The translations under genes and the position numbers were made by a program. A DNA stretch of 64,000 nt from positions 1 to 64,000 of the forward strand of contig CALRKB020000002.1 of assembly GCA_943367755.1 (NCBI GenBank), given 5' to 3'. Below the pieces are notes generated by a model, which was not told the origin of the DNA, did no database searches, and saw only the letters and a list, made by a program, of their open reading frames with translations. Shown one piece after another: positions 1-9,036 of this stretch; the first letter of the stretch is position 1, and each line of letters opens with the position of its first letter. Source of the stretch: PCC-6802 sp943367755 (GTDB lineage Bacteria > Cyanobacteriota > Cyanobacteriia > Pseudanabaenales > Pseudanabaenaceae).

Positions 1-232
1 TGAGGATTGGAATAGATCAAGAGAAGAAACCCTTGAAGTTGTTAAGCTTGGGCATTTGTGGTCATAGGCTGTTACTTCTAGATATTGCTAGAAGAGATTT
101 TGTGTGCAAATAATTTATTGATGGTCTGAATAACCTACCAAGTCGTGTAGCATATCCAGCCAAGAGCAGCCCGTATACGAGTGAAAACCGCTATACTCGT
201 AATTATTAATTTATATAAAGTTTTAAAAGATC
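1..232. other. Intergenic stretch before the first gene
   Basis: No coding region is visible that I can support. A short inverted repeat, ACGAGT and ACTCGT separated by 12 bases, lies near positions 179-202 just upstream of the hydroxylase start. It could be a hairpin or an operator. I see no RNA gene here. Confidence 0.3.
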
Positions 233-1510
233 ATGTTTGATGTCTTGATCGTGGGTGCGGGCATGGTAGGTGCTAGTCTTGCCTGCGCTTTGGGAGACAA
301 GCATAACCCACACAATCGCAACCTCAAAGTTGGCATTATTGAGGCGCGTGAAGACCTGCTCCAGGGGCAATTTGGGGTTGATGGTCGTGCCAGCGCGATC
401 GCTTTAGGATCGAGTTATATCTGGCAAGACATTGGTGTATGGGATACCATGTGTCGTCGTGGTGTGACTGCGATGCACGGCATTCAGGTATCGGATGGTG
501 ACTACCCTCATAAAGTTCAGCTTTGGCGCGAAGATGTGGGCAAAGAAGCTCTGGGCTATGTTGTGGAAAATCGCGTCACCCAGGCGTCATTATGGGAATT
601 TATGGGTGAATGCAGCAATATTGAACTGATTTGTCCTGCCAAAATCAAGGATATCAACCACTTTGGTAGTAGTGAGTCCAAGCAAGATCTAATCGGCGTG
701 CAAGTTAGCTCAGCCAATGGCGATCGATTACTAACTGCAAAGCTAGTTGTAGCTGCGGATGGCGGTAAGTCAATCGTGCGTCAACTCGCGAAAATTTCTA
801 CGGTGGAAAGGCTCTACGATCAGACATGCATTGTCGTGACGGTGAAACCTGAGTTTCCCCACCATAATGTTGCCTATGAGAGATTTCAGAGCAGCGGCCC
901 ATTTGCGATCTTGCCTTTGTCCGGCGATCGCTGCTGCATTGTTTGGACGGCTACTAGTGCCGAAGCCCCAGGGTTAATGGCTCTAGATGAAGCCGAGTTC
1001 ATGCAGGAATTATCGCGAAAGTTTGGATCGCATCTTGGTAAGCTCACCCTGGAGACTCGCTGGACTGAGCGCGCCAATTATATACCCCGCTGGATGCACG
1101 CCCAGACCTACATTCAACCGCGCTTGGTGCTAATTGGTGATGCGGCTCACACAACCCATCCGGTAGCTGGTCAAGGCATGAATTTGGGCATCCGCGATGT
1201 TGGCGCTCTGGCCGATATTTTGCTCAATGCTCACCACAATGGTGAAGATCTTGGCTCCATGCCTGTGCTTAGACGTTATCAGGCGTGGCGGCGCTGGGAT
1301 AATTTTGGTGTAATTACATTTACAGATTGGACTAATCGCCTGTTTTCGAATCAGTTTTTCTTATTTAAGTTGATCAGGCGCAGCGGTTTAGCGATCGCGG
1401 CGCTGAAACCATTTAAGCAATTACTGATGTATTTCATGATGGGCTTAGTTGGCAAACAGCCGCATCTGTCGCATCTATCAAACCATTCGGTCAGTGCAGC
1501 TAGAAAGTAG
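233..1510 (+). CDS. FAD-dependent hydroxylase, UbiH/Coq6 family
   Basis: A 425-residue flavoprotein monooxygenase of the UbiH/Coq6/VisC family. The N-terminus has the FAD-binding Rossmann motif GAGMVGASLACAL at about residues 8-20. A second FAD motif, GDAAHTTHPVAGQGMNLG, lies near residue 303 and is diagnostic of the family. Length is normal (about 400-420). In Proteobacteria relatives hydroxylate the ubiquinone ring. Cyanobacteria make plastoquinone rather than ubiquinone, so the substrate here is unknown. It stands alone, 197 bp before ftsW on the same strand. The family is certain; the reaction is not. Confidence 0.88.
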   Translation: MFDVLIVGAGMVGASLACALGDKHNPHNRNLKVGIIEAREDLLQGQFGVDGRASAIALGSSYIWQDIGVWDTMCRRGVTAMHGIQVSDGDYPHKVQLWREDVGKEALGYVVENRVTQASLWEFMGECSNIELICPAKIKDINHFGSSESKQDLIGVQVSSANGDRLLTAKLVVAADGGKSIVRQLAKISTVERLYDQTCIVVTVKPEFPHHNVAYERFQSSGPFAILPLSGDRCCIVWTATSAEAPGLMALDEAEFMQELSRKFGSHLGKLTLETRWTERANYIPRWMHAQTYIQPRLVLIGDAAHTTHPVAGQGMNLGIRDVGALADILLNAHHNGEDLGSMPVLRRYQAWRRWDNFGVITFTDWTNRLFSNQFFLFKLIRRSGLAIAALKPFKQLLMYFMMGLVGKQPHLSHLSNHSVSAARK

Positions 1511-1707
1511 CGATCGCTTTTTAGTAAAGATCTACCACCTCACACGCGGCACATCTTTTCTGCTTTAGGACTACCCAAAAAACTCAAGTAGTGCTTTGAG
1601 ATTTGACATTTTTGTGTTAATTCTTAGGTGCTATTTTTTGCGCGATCGCTCTTGCCTTAGTTACTACCCGGTATCCTAGCCCTCTTTGAAATTGCCTTGA
1701 AATTGCT

Positions 1708-2937
1708 TTGAAATTACTGCGATTAATCCCATTTTTTGACCCCTCAGTAGAGAATTGGGCAACCGAAGCCAGACTACTATGGTGGATGACCTTCCTATGG
1801 CTATTTGCAGGGTTGGCAGTCATGTTTTCAGCTTCCTACGCCTCTGCTGCTGTTGACCCCAGTCTTAAAGACGGACTTTACTACTTTAAAGCGCAGTTAG
1901 TATGGATTACGATTGGGCTGGGATTGTTCACTCTTGTCGTCCGCTTACCCCTGCGCAGCACGCTCAAAATAGCTAGCATTGGTCTTTTTGTTGCTCTAAT
2001 CCTCTTGTTTGCCACCCACACTAGCATTGGCGAAACTAGGAACGAATCAACACGATGGATCAAATTTGGTTCGTTTTTAATTCAACCTTCTGAGTTGATT
2101 AAGCCATTTTTGGTACTGCAGGCAGCTCAATTGTTTGGTTACTGGCAACATACTAAGTGGCAAACCAAGGTGTTTTGGCTCAGCATATTTGCCATGTCAC
2201 TAGCTGGTATTTTGCTCCAGCCAAGTTTGAGTATGACCGCTCTATGCGGTATAACGCTGTGGTTGATTGCCCTAGGCGCTGGGTTGCCAATGCCGCAGCT
2301 ACTTGGTACGGCATCCTTGGGCATTGTCGTTGCGATTGGGAGTATCGCGTCGAAGTCATATCAGTTAAAGCGGATTATGTCATTTCTCAACCCCTGGCAA
2401 GATCAAGCAGGCGATGGCTACCAACTGGTGCAAAGTCTGATGGCGATCGGTTCCGGTGGAATCACAGGTAAGGGATTTGGTTTATCGCAGCAGAAGTTGT
2501 TTTTGCCAATTCAAGATACTGACTTTATCTTCGCTGTCTTTGCTGAAGAATTCGGCTTAGTTGGTGGTGTAGTCTTGATTGTGATGATTCTGATCTTTGG
2601 TGCAATTGGCTTACGTGTGGCACTAAAAAGTAAGAATCGCATTGTGAGTCTAGTGGCGATCGGCACAACCGTATTGCTAGTTGGTCAATCTTTGCTCAAT
2701 ATTGGTGTTGCCACTGGCGTATTGCCTACCACTGGTCTGCCATTCCCACTGATTAGCTATGGTGGTAGTTCTATGTTATCGAGTTTAGTCGTCACAGGCC
2801 TACTCGTACGTTCTGCCCGCGAAATGTCTAGTGCTGAAGTGATTCCCCTACACAAGAATGCAGATACCACATCCGCACCAAGAGAGCAAAGACAAGCAAG
2901 ATTAGCCGCGCGGCGCAAGCGGTCATCTATTCTGTGA
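1708..2937 (+). CDS. ftsW: Cell division/peptidoglycan polymerase FtsW (SEDS family)
   Basis: A 409-residue polytopic membrane protein of the FtsW/RodA/SpoVE (SEDS) family, which polymerises lipid II into septal peptidoglycan. About ten hydrophobic segments are visible. Family signatures include the ESTRWIKFGSFLIQPSELIK stretch (about residues 112-131), FAVFAEEFGLVGG near 276 and GLPFPLISYGGSS near 342. A charged cytoplasmic tail ends the protein. The start is a TTG codon; no upstream ATG is in frame, so the exact start is uncertain. FtsW fits better than RodA because of the loop sequence and length, but the two are close relatives. Confidence 0.88.
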   Translation: MKLLRLIPFFDPSVENWATEARLLWWMTFLWLFAGLAVMFSASYASAAVDPSLKDGLYYFKAQLVWITIGLGLFTLVVRLPLRSTLKIASIGLFVALILLFATHTSIGETRNESTRWIKFGSFLIQPSELIKPFLVLQAAQLFGYWQHTKWQTKVFWLSIFAMSLAGILLQPSLSMTALCGITLWLIALGAGLPMPQLLGTASLGIVVAIGSIASKSYQLKRIMSFLNPWQDQAGDGYQLVQSLMAIGSGGITGKGFGLSQQKLFLPIQDTDFIFAVFAEEFGLVGGVVLIVMILIFGAIGLRVALKSKNRIVSLVAIGTTVLLVGQSLLNIGVATGVLPTTGLPFPLISYGGSSMLSSLVVTGLLVRSAREMSSAEVIPLHKNADTTSAPREQRQARLAARRKRSSIL

Positions 2938-3023
2938 ACAAGCTTATTTTTTTATGCTTGACATCTTTGCTAGGGGATTTTAATCGTCAAGCCAAATCGC
3001 GCGATCGCTCCTTATTGCATGGG

Positions 3024-3126
3024 TAATACCATTTCTTCAAAATTGAACTACATATCAATCTATGTACGGGCGAACGGCCGTTCGCCCCTCCAGCAATCTG
3101 TAATTTTACTTTAGAGAATGGTATAA
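3024..3126. repeat. MITE-like element with a 20-bp perfect palindrome
   Basis: A perfect 20-bp palindrome, GGGCGAACGGCCGTTCGCCC, lies at 3068-3087. It is flanked by imperfect terminal inverted repeats: TAATACCATTTCTT at 3024 and AGAGAATGGTATAA at 3113, sharing the core ATACCATT/AATGGTAT. The total is about 100 bp with no coding capacity. Palindromes of this kind are familiar as dispersed repeats in cyanobacterial genomes. Only one copy is visible in this window. It abuts the broken acyl-CoA synthetase fragment. Confidence 0.5.
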
Positions 3127-3130
3127 CTTA

Positions 3131-3305
3131 CGGCGATCGTGGGCAATGCGGTGGCTGAGTTTGATGAGGTGAGCGTAACGCAAATACACGCTTTCATCAG
3201 ACAGGGACTGATGGAACTTTGTTACGGAGGCAATGGGGGGAGGTTTTGATGCCCAATACACTAGATCGTTAAGAATTGACTGGGAATATAGTGCCACCGA
3301 AAGGA
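3131..3305 (-). pseudogene. Deleted remnant of the acyl-CoA synthetase/acetyltransferase gene
   Basis: Two pieces of the intact gene at 6070-8835 occur here fused together in the same orientation. Bases 3131-3221 match 6422-6513, encoding the FHQSLSDESVYLRYAHLIKL part of the acetyltransferase domain. Bases 3225-3304 match about 8590-8671, encoding part of the N-terminal CoA-binding domain. About 2.08 kb between them is missing. Identity is roughly 90% by eye. A 63-codon reading frame crosses the join (3106-3297), but it is not a plausible gene. This is a decayed partial duplicate. Confidence 0.8.
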
Positions 3306-3411
3306 TTCCTAGATAGTACTTTCGCCAAACTCAATCTTTGCCCTGCCTACTTGTTAGAAGTTTATGGGCATACTAGATACAGATATTTTTTTCTTTACTA
3401 GGAATTGTTCT

Positions 3412-4566
3412 ATGCTAACCGCTGCGATTGGGCACAGTTGCGATCCCAACTCGGAAATGGCGATCGCTGAGGTCTTAAAACAATGTCAGGCAGCTTTAAA
3501 AAATGCGCTCCCACCTCAAGCTGGCATTTTGTTCGCCGCCTATGAGTTTGACCATGCGCTCATCTTGCAAAAAATCAAAGCCCAGTTTCCCAACATTGCC
3601 CTGATTGGCAGCACATCCTACGGCGAAATCTCCTCAGTAACAGGATTTAGCCAAGATTCTGTAGTTTTGTTACTGCTATGCAGCGACACGATCGATATGC
3701 AGGCTGGCGTGGGACGTAATGTTTCTAAAGATCCATCTTTTGCAGCTCAACAAGCTATCCAACAAGCGATAGGAACTGTAGCACAGGTGCCCCAGCTTTG
3801 CATCACCACACCAGAAAGCGTTACCATCAGTTGCGTCACCATCTTAGAAAGTTTGCAGCAGTTCCTAGGCAAATCGTTCCCGATTGTGGGCGGTTTTGCG
3901 GCTGAACCATGGACTTTTCAGGAAACCTATCAGTTCTTCGATACCGAAGTGTTGAGCGACGCTGTCCCAGTACTATTGCTGTTTGGCGACGTACGCTATT
4001 CAAGTGGAGTTGCCTGTGGCTGGCAACCGATTGGCAACCCAGCGCAGATCACAAAAGTAGAAGGGAAAACCGTCTATGAAATCGATGGCAAGCCAGCCCT
4101 CAGTTTTTGGGAACATTATCTGGGCGGACGCGCTCCCTCAGCGGAATATCCCTTTGCTGTATTTGAGCCAGGCAGCGAATTATTTTACTTGCGAGGATGT
4201 GTAGGATACAACCGCGAGCTCGGAACCGTCAGTGCCTTGGCAGATGTCCCCTTAAATGCAACGGTACAGGTAGCTCAAGCCAATCGTCAAGAGATTCTTA
4301 ATGCCACGAAAACATCCATTCAAAAAGCGATCGATGGTTATCCAGGGGAAAAGCCAGCCATTGCTTTATTCTTTACTTGTTGCTGTCGCCAGCAGATTCT
4401 GGGAACGTATACTGAAAAAGAATTCATCTTTGGACAAAATGCTTTGGGAAGCGATTTTCCAATTATTGGTTTCTATACCTATGGCGAAGTTGCACCTCTG
4501 GTTAGAGATGGAGAATCAAGACTTCATCAAATGACTTTTGTAACAGTTTTGATAGGGGCAGAGTAA
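3412..4566 (+). CDS. FIST-domain sensory protein
   Basis: A 384-residue protein with an N-terminal FIST domain (about residues 20-205, containing LIGSTSYGEIS) and a C-terminal FIST_C domain (about 210-370, containing GFYTYGEVAP). FIST domains are predicted small-ligand sensors, possibly for amino acids. An in-frame ATG lies 48 bp upstream at 3364. I chose 3412 because AGGA sits 8 bases before it and the FIST domain begins right after. It ends 6 bp before a hybrid histidine kinase, so the two are surely one operon and probably a sensor-kinase pair. There is no membrane segment; the protein is expected to be cytoplasmic. Confidence 0.85.
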   Translation: MLTAAIGHSCDPNSEMAIAEVLKQCQAALKNALPPQAGILFAAYEFDHALILQKIKAQFPNIALIGSTSYGEISSVTGFSQDSVVLLLLCSDTIDMQAGVGRNVSKDPSFAAQQAIQQAIGTVAQVPQLCITTPESVTISCVTILESLQQFLGKSFPIVGGFAAEPWTFQETYQFFDTEVLSDAVPVLLLFGDVRYSSGVACGWQPIGNPAQITKVEGKTVYEIDGKPALSFWEHYLGGRAPSAEYPFAVFEPGSELFYLRGCVGYNRELGTVSALADVPLNATVQVAQANRQEILNATKTSIQKAIDGYPGEKPAIALFFTCCCRQQILGTYTEKEFIFGQNALGSDFPIIGFYTYGEVAPLVRDGESRLHQMTFVTVLIGAE

Positions 4567-4572
4567 GCACTG

Positions 4573-6018
4573 ATGGATATCGAGCAATACGAGCAAAAAA
4601 ATAGAGAGCTAGAGAAAGAAAACCGCATTTTAGAGAAGAAACTATTGCGGTCTCAGACAAATCTCGCCATGCTTGAAGAGACTAACGATCGCAAAGAAGC
4701 ATTACTCAATCAGGTTATTAACGATCTGAGAAATTCTGAAGCGACCTTGGCCTTGCGCAGTGAAGAAAATGCCAAACTCTACCGACACGCTCAAACCAAC
4801 GCTCAGCAACTTGAACTTACCCTAAACGAACTCAAAAGTAAGGAAGATCGAGTCCGTCAGCAAAACGAACAACTGGCGATCGCCAACATTGAGCTAGCCC
4901 GTGCTTCGACGCTCAAAGACGAATTTCTCGCCACCGTCAGTCACGAGTTGCGCACTCCCCTCAACGGTATTTTAGGTATGACTGAGATTCTCACAGAAGA
5001 AATATTTGGCCCACTGAATGAAAAACAACATCAATCTCTCGCTATTATTGAAAATAGTGGACGGCATCTGCTAACCCTAATCGAAGATATCCTTGACCTC
5101 ACTCGCATCGAGTCGGGGCAACTGGGGATTGAAGCACGACCAGTCTCAATCGAGCAATTGTGCCAAGCCAGTTTAAACGCGATCGCTCCTGTAGCAGCTA
5201 AGAGAAATCTCCACCTTAACAAAATCATACCCCCTAATCTTGGAACCATCCAGGTCGATGAGAAGCGGATATCTCAAGTTCTGGATAATCTCTTGAGCAA
5301 TGCCATAAAGTTCACGCCAGAAGGAGGTCAGATACTTTTACTTGTTGAACCAGACTATTCACATCAACAGCTTCAATTTCATATCAAGGATACGGGTGTT
5401 GGCATTCCTGAGCAGGAACTCGAACGCATCTTTGATCGTTTTTTCCAAGTCGATGGTAAACTAAATCGCCAACAGGGAGGGCTGGGTCTCGGGCTGGCGA
5501 TCGTGAAACGAATTGTGGACTTACATAATGGTTCAGTTGCTGTTTGCAGTACAGTTGGCAAAGGGAGTTGCTTCACTGTTAGTCTTCCCTATTCTCCCTC
5601 CTCTTTGGTTGAGTCAATTGTTCCGGCAAACGCAGAACCAGGCAAACCCTATATCTTGATTGCTGAAGATGACCCCACAAATGCAGAGGTTGTGATGGCG
5701 TATTTGACGAATCGGGGTTATCACTTTGCATGGGCACAAAATGGAGAAGAAGCATTGCGATATGCAGAACGCGAGAAACCTACACTAATCTTGATGGATA
5801 TCCAAATGCCCACAATGGATGGATTGGAGGCTATTCGCTTAATTCGGAGCAACCCCAACCTACAAACAATACCCATTATTGCCACAACTGCACTGGCCAT
5901 GAAAGGAGATGAAGACCGTTGTTTACAGGCAGGTGCTACCGAGTATCTTTCTAAGCCCTTTCAGCTAAAGTACTTATTGTCGAGAATACAACTGTATGTA
6001 AAACCTGAAACATCATAA
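4573..6018 (+). CDS. Hybrid sensor histidine kinase/response regulator
   Basis: A 481-residue cytoplasmic hybrid kinase. Residues 1-115 are charged coiled coil without a recognisable input domain. HisKA follows with phosphoacceptor His124 in TVSHELRTPLNG. The HATPase_c domain has the N box DNLLSNAIKFTP (238-249), DTGVGIP (273-279) and GGLGLGLAI (302-310). A C-terminal receiver domain begins near 358 with the acidic pair in AEDD and phosphoacceptor Asp409 in LMDIQMPTMDG. No output domain follows, so phosphate must pass to another protein. The FIST protein encoded 6 bp upstream is the likely sensory partner. Confidence 0.9.
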   Translation: MDIEQYEQKNRELEKENRILEKKLLRSQTNLAMLEETNDRKEALLNQVINDLRNSEATLALRSEENAKLYRHAQTNAQQLELTLNELKSKEDRVRQQNEQLAIANIELARASTLKDEFLATVSHELRTPLNGILGMTEILTEEIFGPLNEKQHQSLAIIENSGRHLLTLIEDILDLTRIESGQLGIEARPVSIEQLCQASLNAIAPVAAKRNLHLNKIIPPNLGTIQVDEKRISQVLDNLLSNAIKFTPEGGQILLLVEPDYSHQQLQFHIKDTGVGIPEQELERIFDRFFQVDGKLNRQQGGLGLGLAIVKRIVDLHNGSVAVCSTVGKGSCFTVSLPYSPSSLVESIVPANAEPGKPYILIAEDDPTNAEVVMAYLTNRGYHFAWAQNGEEALRYAEREKPTLILMDIQMPTMDGLEAIRLIRSNPNLQTIPIIATTALAMKGDEDRCLQAGATEYLSKPFQLKYLLSRIQLYVKPETS

Positions 6019-6069
6019 AAACATACACGGCTATTTCATTCTCGGGAAATTTGCTCGTGCGATCGCATA

Positions 6070-8835
6070 CTAGAGGAGGAGATCTGCTGCGATCATTGGC
6101 TCAGAGAGACTACTCCTTTGCAAATGGAATCCCAGTTTTTTACATACACGCTGCATAGTGAGATTATCCGGCAAGATGTTGGCAGTGATGCGACTGAGTT
6201 TTTCATCTTGTCCTACCTGTACTAATCTTTGCAATAGTTCAGTGCCCAATCCTTGAGATTGATAGCGATCGCTGACTAACATGGCAAATTCAGCATCGTT
6301 AGTGCCGTGTAATTTGCTCAATCGTCCCACTGCGATAATTTCGCGATCGCCATTCTCCGCACCTTTATTCTCAACCACCAGAGCCATCTCGCGATCGTAG
6401 TCGATAAAACAAATCCGAATGAGGCGATCGTGGGCAATGCGGTGACTGAGTTTAATGAGGTGAGCGTAACGTAAATACACGCTTTCGTCAGACAGGGACT
6501 GGTGGAACTTCGCTATGAGCGGTTCGTCTTCGGGTCGAATGGGACGAATTGTCACAGCAACATTATTTTTGGTAGTCCAGGGGGTAGCATAATGCAATGG
6601 ATAGGGGCGTACGGCTGGCTTGGGTAAATAGTCTGCAACCATATCAGGTGGTTGCAGGACGACACGCGCATCGAGAGCAAGCATGGGCCAGCGATCGTTC
6701 GCCCCAGCATTCGATATTAATAAAGGATTGATTTCAATTTCTTCGATCCAAGACTGTTCTACAACTAGCTGACTGAACTGCACGAGTATCTGTTCTAGTG
6801 CTGGTAAGTCCACTGGTGACCTTCCCCTTACTCCTGTAAGCGCCTGATAGATGTGCGTTTGTTCCATCATGCGTCGTGCCAGGGTGGTATTGAGCGGTGG
6901 CAATGCCAATGCTCTATCTTTAAATACCTCTACCAACTGCCCTCCAGTACCAAATAGAAGCACTGGACCAAATTGGGGATCGAGGCTGCTGCCGACGATC
7001 AACTCGTAGCCATCCAACTTCACCATCGGCTGTACGGTTACGCCCAAAAAATGCTCGATTCCAACTTTCTCATTGACTGAGTGTTTAATCTTATGGTAAG
7101 CAACTTGTACTTCTTGGGCGTTATTCAAGTTTAGTTGCACTCCACCTACATCGGTTTTATGGGTAATAGTTTCTGAAAAAAGCTTGAGTACGACTGGATA
7201 ACCGATCGCTTCCGCGATTCGAATTGCCTCTAGCGGACAAGTGGCAATCTGAGTTGGTACAGTGGGAATCCCGTAGGCAGTCAGGATTTGTTTTGACTCG
7301 TACTCCGTAAGAATCGTGCGCCCTGCCTGGCGGGCAGTTTGAATGATTCTCTCGACCAGGGTGCGATCTGGAACATTCTCATCAGAAACGGGAGAAAGCG
7401 CAGGTGTTTCATAGATACCTTGCAAATTGTAGTTATAACGCCACATGTAGTTAAACAAACGTGCAGCCGTATCGGGATAGGGGAAAGTCGGAATACCAGC
7501 TTGGTTGAGAATTCTAGCTCCCTCTTCGACATCTGTTCCACCTATCCAACTAGCAAATATTGGTTTGTTGGCAATCTTAGCGTAAGGTTTTAATTGCTCG
7601 GCGGTTTGGGTCGGATCGGTCATTGCCTGTGGTGTCAGAATCACTAACAGGCCATCGCTGTTTGGATCTCGAACGGTAATATCAATGGCTTTTGCGTATC
7701 GCTCAGGATTCGCATCCCCTAAAATATCAATGGGATTATTGTGACTCCAATGCTCTGGTAAAAAGCGATCGAGTGCTTCGCAGGTTGTAGGGGCTAGTTC
7801 TGATAGCTCACCTCCTTCTGCAATCAATGCATCAGTAGCGATCACGCCCGGGCCACCTGCATTTGTCAAGATGGTGAGTCGCGGGCTTTTGGGTCGAGGT
7901 TGCTTAGCCAGGATTTCTGCTAAGTAAAATAAGTAGGCAATGCTATGAACTCTCAATACTCCACAGCGCCGAAATGCTGCATCCAGTACCTCATCACTTC
8001 CAGTCATAGCACCAGTGTGAGAAGCTGCCGCTTTAGCTGCCTCATCCGTACGTCCTACCTTTAGCACGATAATTGGCTTAATGAGCGATACTTCCCTTGC
8101 GGCGGAAAGGAAAGAGCGAGCATCGCCAATTGATTCCATATATATGATGATGCTGTGCGTATTGGGATCGTCTCCAAGGTAATAGATCAGATCGCCCCAA
8201 CTCACATCAAGCATAGAACCTATGGAAATGAAAGCGCTGAAGCCAACATTCTCGCGTCGGCTCCAATCTAGAATAGCTGTGCATAGAGCACCACTCTGAC
8301 TGATAAAGCCCACATTTCCTGCCTGAGCGGTAGTACTGGCAAAAGAAGCATTCAGACCGTTGAGGGGACGCATTACACCCAAGCAGTTCGGCCCAATTAC
8401 TCGCATTTGTCCTCGGCGTGCGTGTTTGAGAATTTGTTTTTCTAATTCTATTCCTACAGATCCCGTTTCCTTAAAACCTGCTGATACGATCACGGCTCCT
8501 TTCACGCCCGCATCTACACATTCGTTCACCACAGAGGGAACTGTATGGGCAGGCGTGACAATGACTGCAAGATCGACTGCCTCTGGCACAGAGGCAATGG
8601 TGGGATAGGTTTTGATCCCCAATACACTAGATCGTTGAGGATTGACTGGGAATACGGTACCACCGAAAGGGTTGCTAATTAGATTCCAAAGAATAGTTCG
8701 CCCCACACTACCTTCTCTTTCAGTTGCCCCAATGACAGCAACTGTTTTTGGTGCGAAGATAGCGTCGAGAGGTTGGGACTCAGAGCGAAGGATATTGAGT
8801 ACTGGATCGATTGATGATGAGGTTACAGCTTGCAT
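6070..8835 (-). CDS. ADP-forming acyl-CoA synthetase fused to a GNAT acetyltransferase
   Basis: A 921-residue fusion. In order: a CoA-binding domain (about 15-115, with VAVIGATEREGSVGRT), a succinyl-CoA ligase-like domain (about 130-420, with GPNCLGVMRP and TNAGGPGVIATDAL), an ATP-grasp domain (about 480-690), and a C-terminal GNAT domain (about 740-915, with SQGLGTELLQRL). The family includes Pat/YfiQ-type protein lysine acetyltransferases and ADP-forming acetyl-CoA synthetases. Whether it makes acetate plus ATP or acetylates proteins cannot be read from sequence. I chose the start at 8835 because AAGGA precedes it; a longer frame reaches 8946. A shattered partial copy lies at 3131-3305. It is followed upstream by adhE on the same strand, also an acetyl-CoA-handling gene. 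Confidence 0.87.
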   Translation of the reverse strand: MQAVTSSSIDPVLNILRSESQPLDAIFAPKTVAVIGATEREGSVGRTILWNLISNPFGGTVFPVNPQRSSVLGIKTYPTIASVPEAVDLAVIVTPAHTVPSVVNECVDAGVKGAVIVSAGFKETGSVGIELEKQILKHARRGQMRVIGPNCLGVMRPLNGLNASFASTTAQAGNVGFISQSGALCTAILDWSRRENVGFSAFISIGSMLDVSWGDLIYYLGDDPNTHSIIIYMESIGDARSFLSAAREVSLIKPIIVLKVGRTDEAAKAAASHTGAMTGSDEVLDAAFRRCGVLRVHSIAYLFYLAEILAKQPRPKSPRLTILTNAGGPGVIATDALIAEGGELSELAPTTCEALDRFLPEHWSHNNPIDILGDANPERYAKAIDITVRDPNSDGLLVILTPQAMTDPTQTAEQLKPYAKIANKPIFASWIGGTDVEEGARILNQAGIPTFPYPDTAARLFNYMWRYNYNLQGIYETPALSPVSDENVPDRTLVERIIQTARQAGRTILTEYESKQILTAYGIPTVPTQIATCPLEAIRIAEAIGYPVVLKLFSETITHKTDVGGVQLNLNNAQEVQVAYHKIKHSVNEKVGIEHFLGVTVQPMVKLDGYELIVGSSLDPQFGPVLLFGTGGQLVEVFKDRALALPPLNTTLARRMMEQTHIYQALTGVRGRSPVDLPALEQILVQFSQLVVEQSWIEEIEINPLLISNAGANDRWPMLALDARVVLQPPDMVADYLPKPAVRPYPLHYATPWTTKNNVAVTIRPIRPEDEPLIAKFHQSLSDESVYLRYAHLIKLSHRIAHDRLIRICFIDYDREMALVVENKGAENGDREIIAVGRLSKLHGTNDAEFAMLVSDRYQSQGLGTELLQRLVQVGQDEKLSRITANILPDNLTMQRVCKKLGFHLQRSSLSEPMIAADLLL

Positions 8836-9036
8836 TGTTTCCTTGTGGTTTGAGAATATAGTTGGGTTGCGGTATGGCAGAATTACAGGATTTTTACTTG
8901 TATCCCATACCAACACTCTGGTAAACAGGTGTCGATCGCAGCGCAAAATGTGGTGAGAATGATGGTTGTGTGACTTCCGTAGGAATTTATGGGAGCATAT
9001 TACATGCCCCCTTGCAAAAGAATGGCGATCGCCATT

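Noticed and set aside
3106..3297. A 63-residue frame as a small gene
   Set aside because: Its sequence is explained as two fused fragments of the acyl-CoA synthetase gene, partly out of frame.
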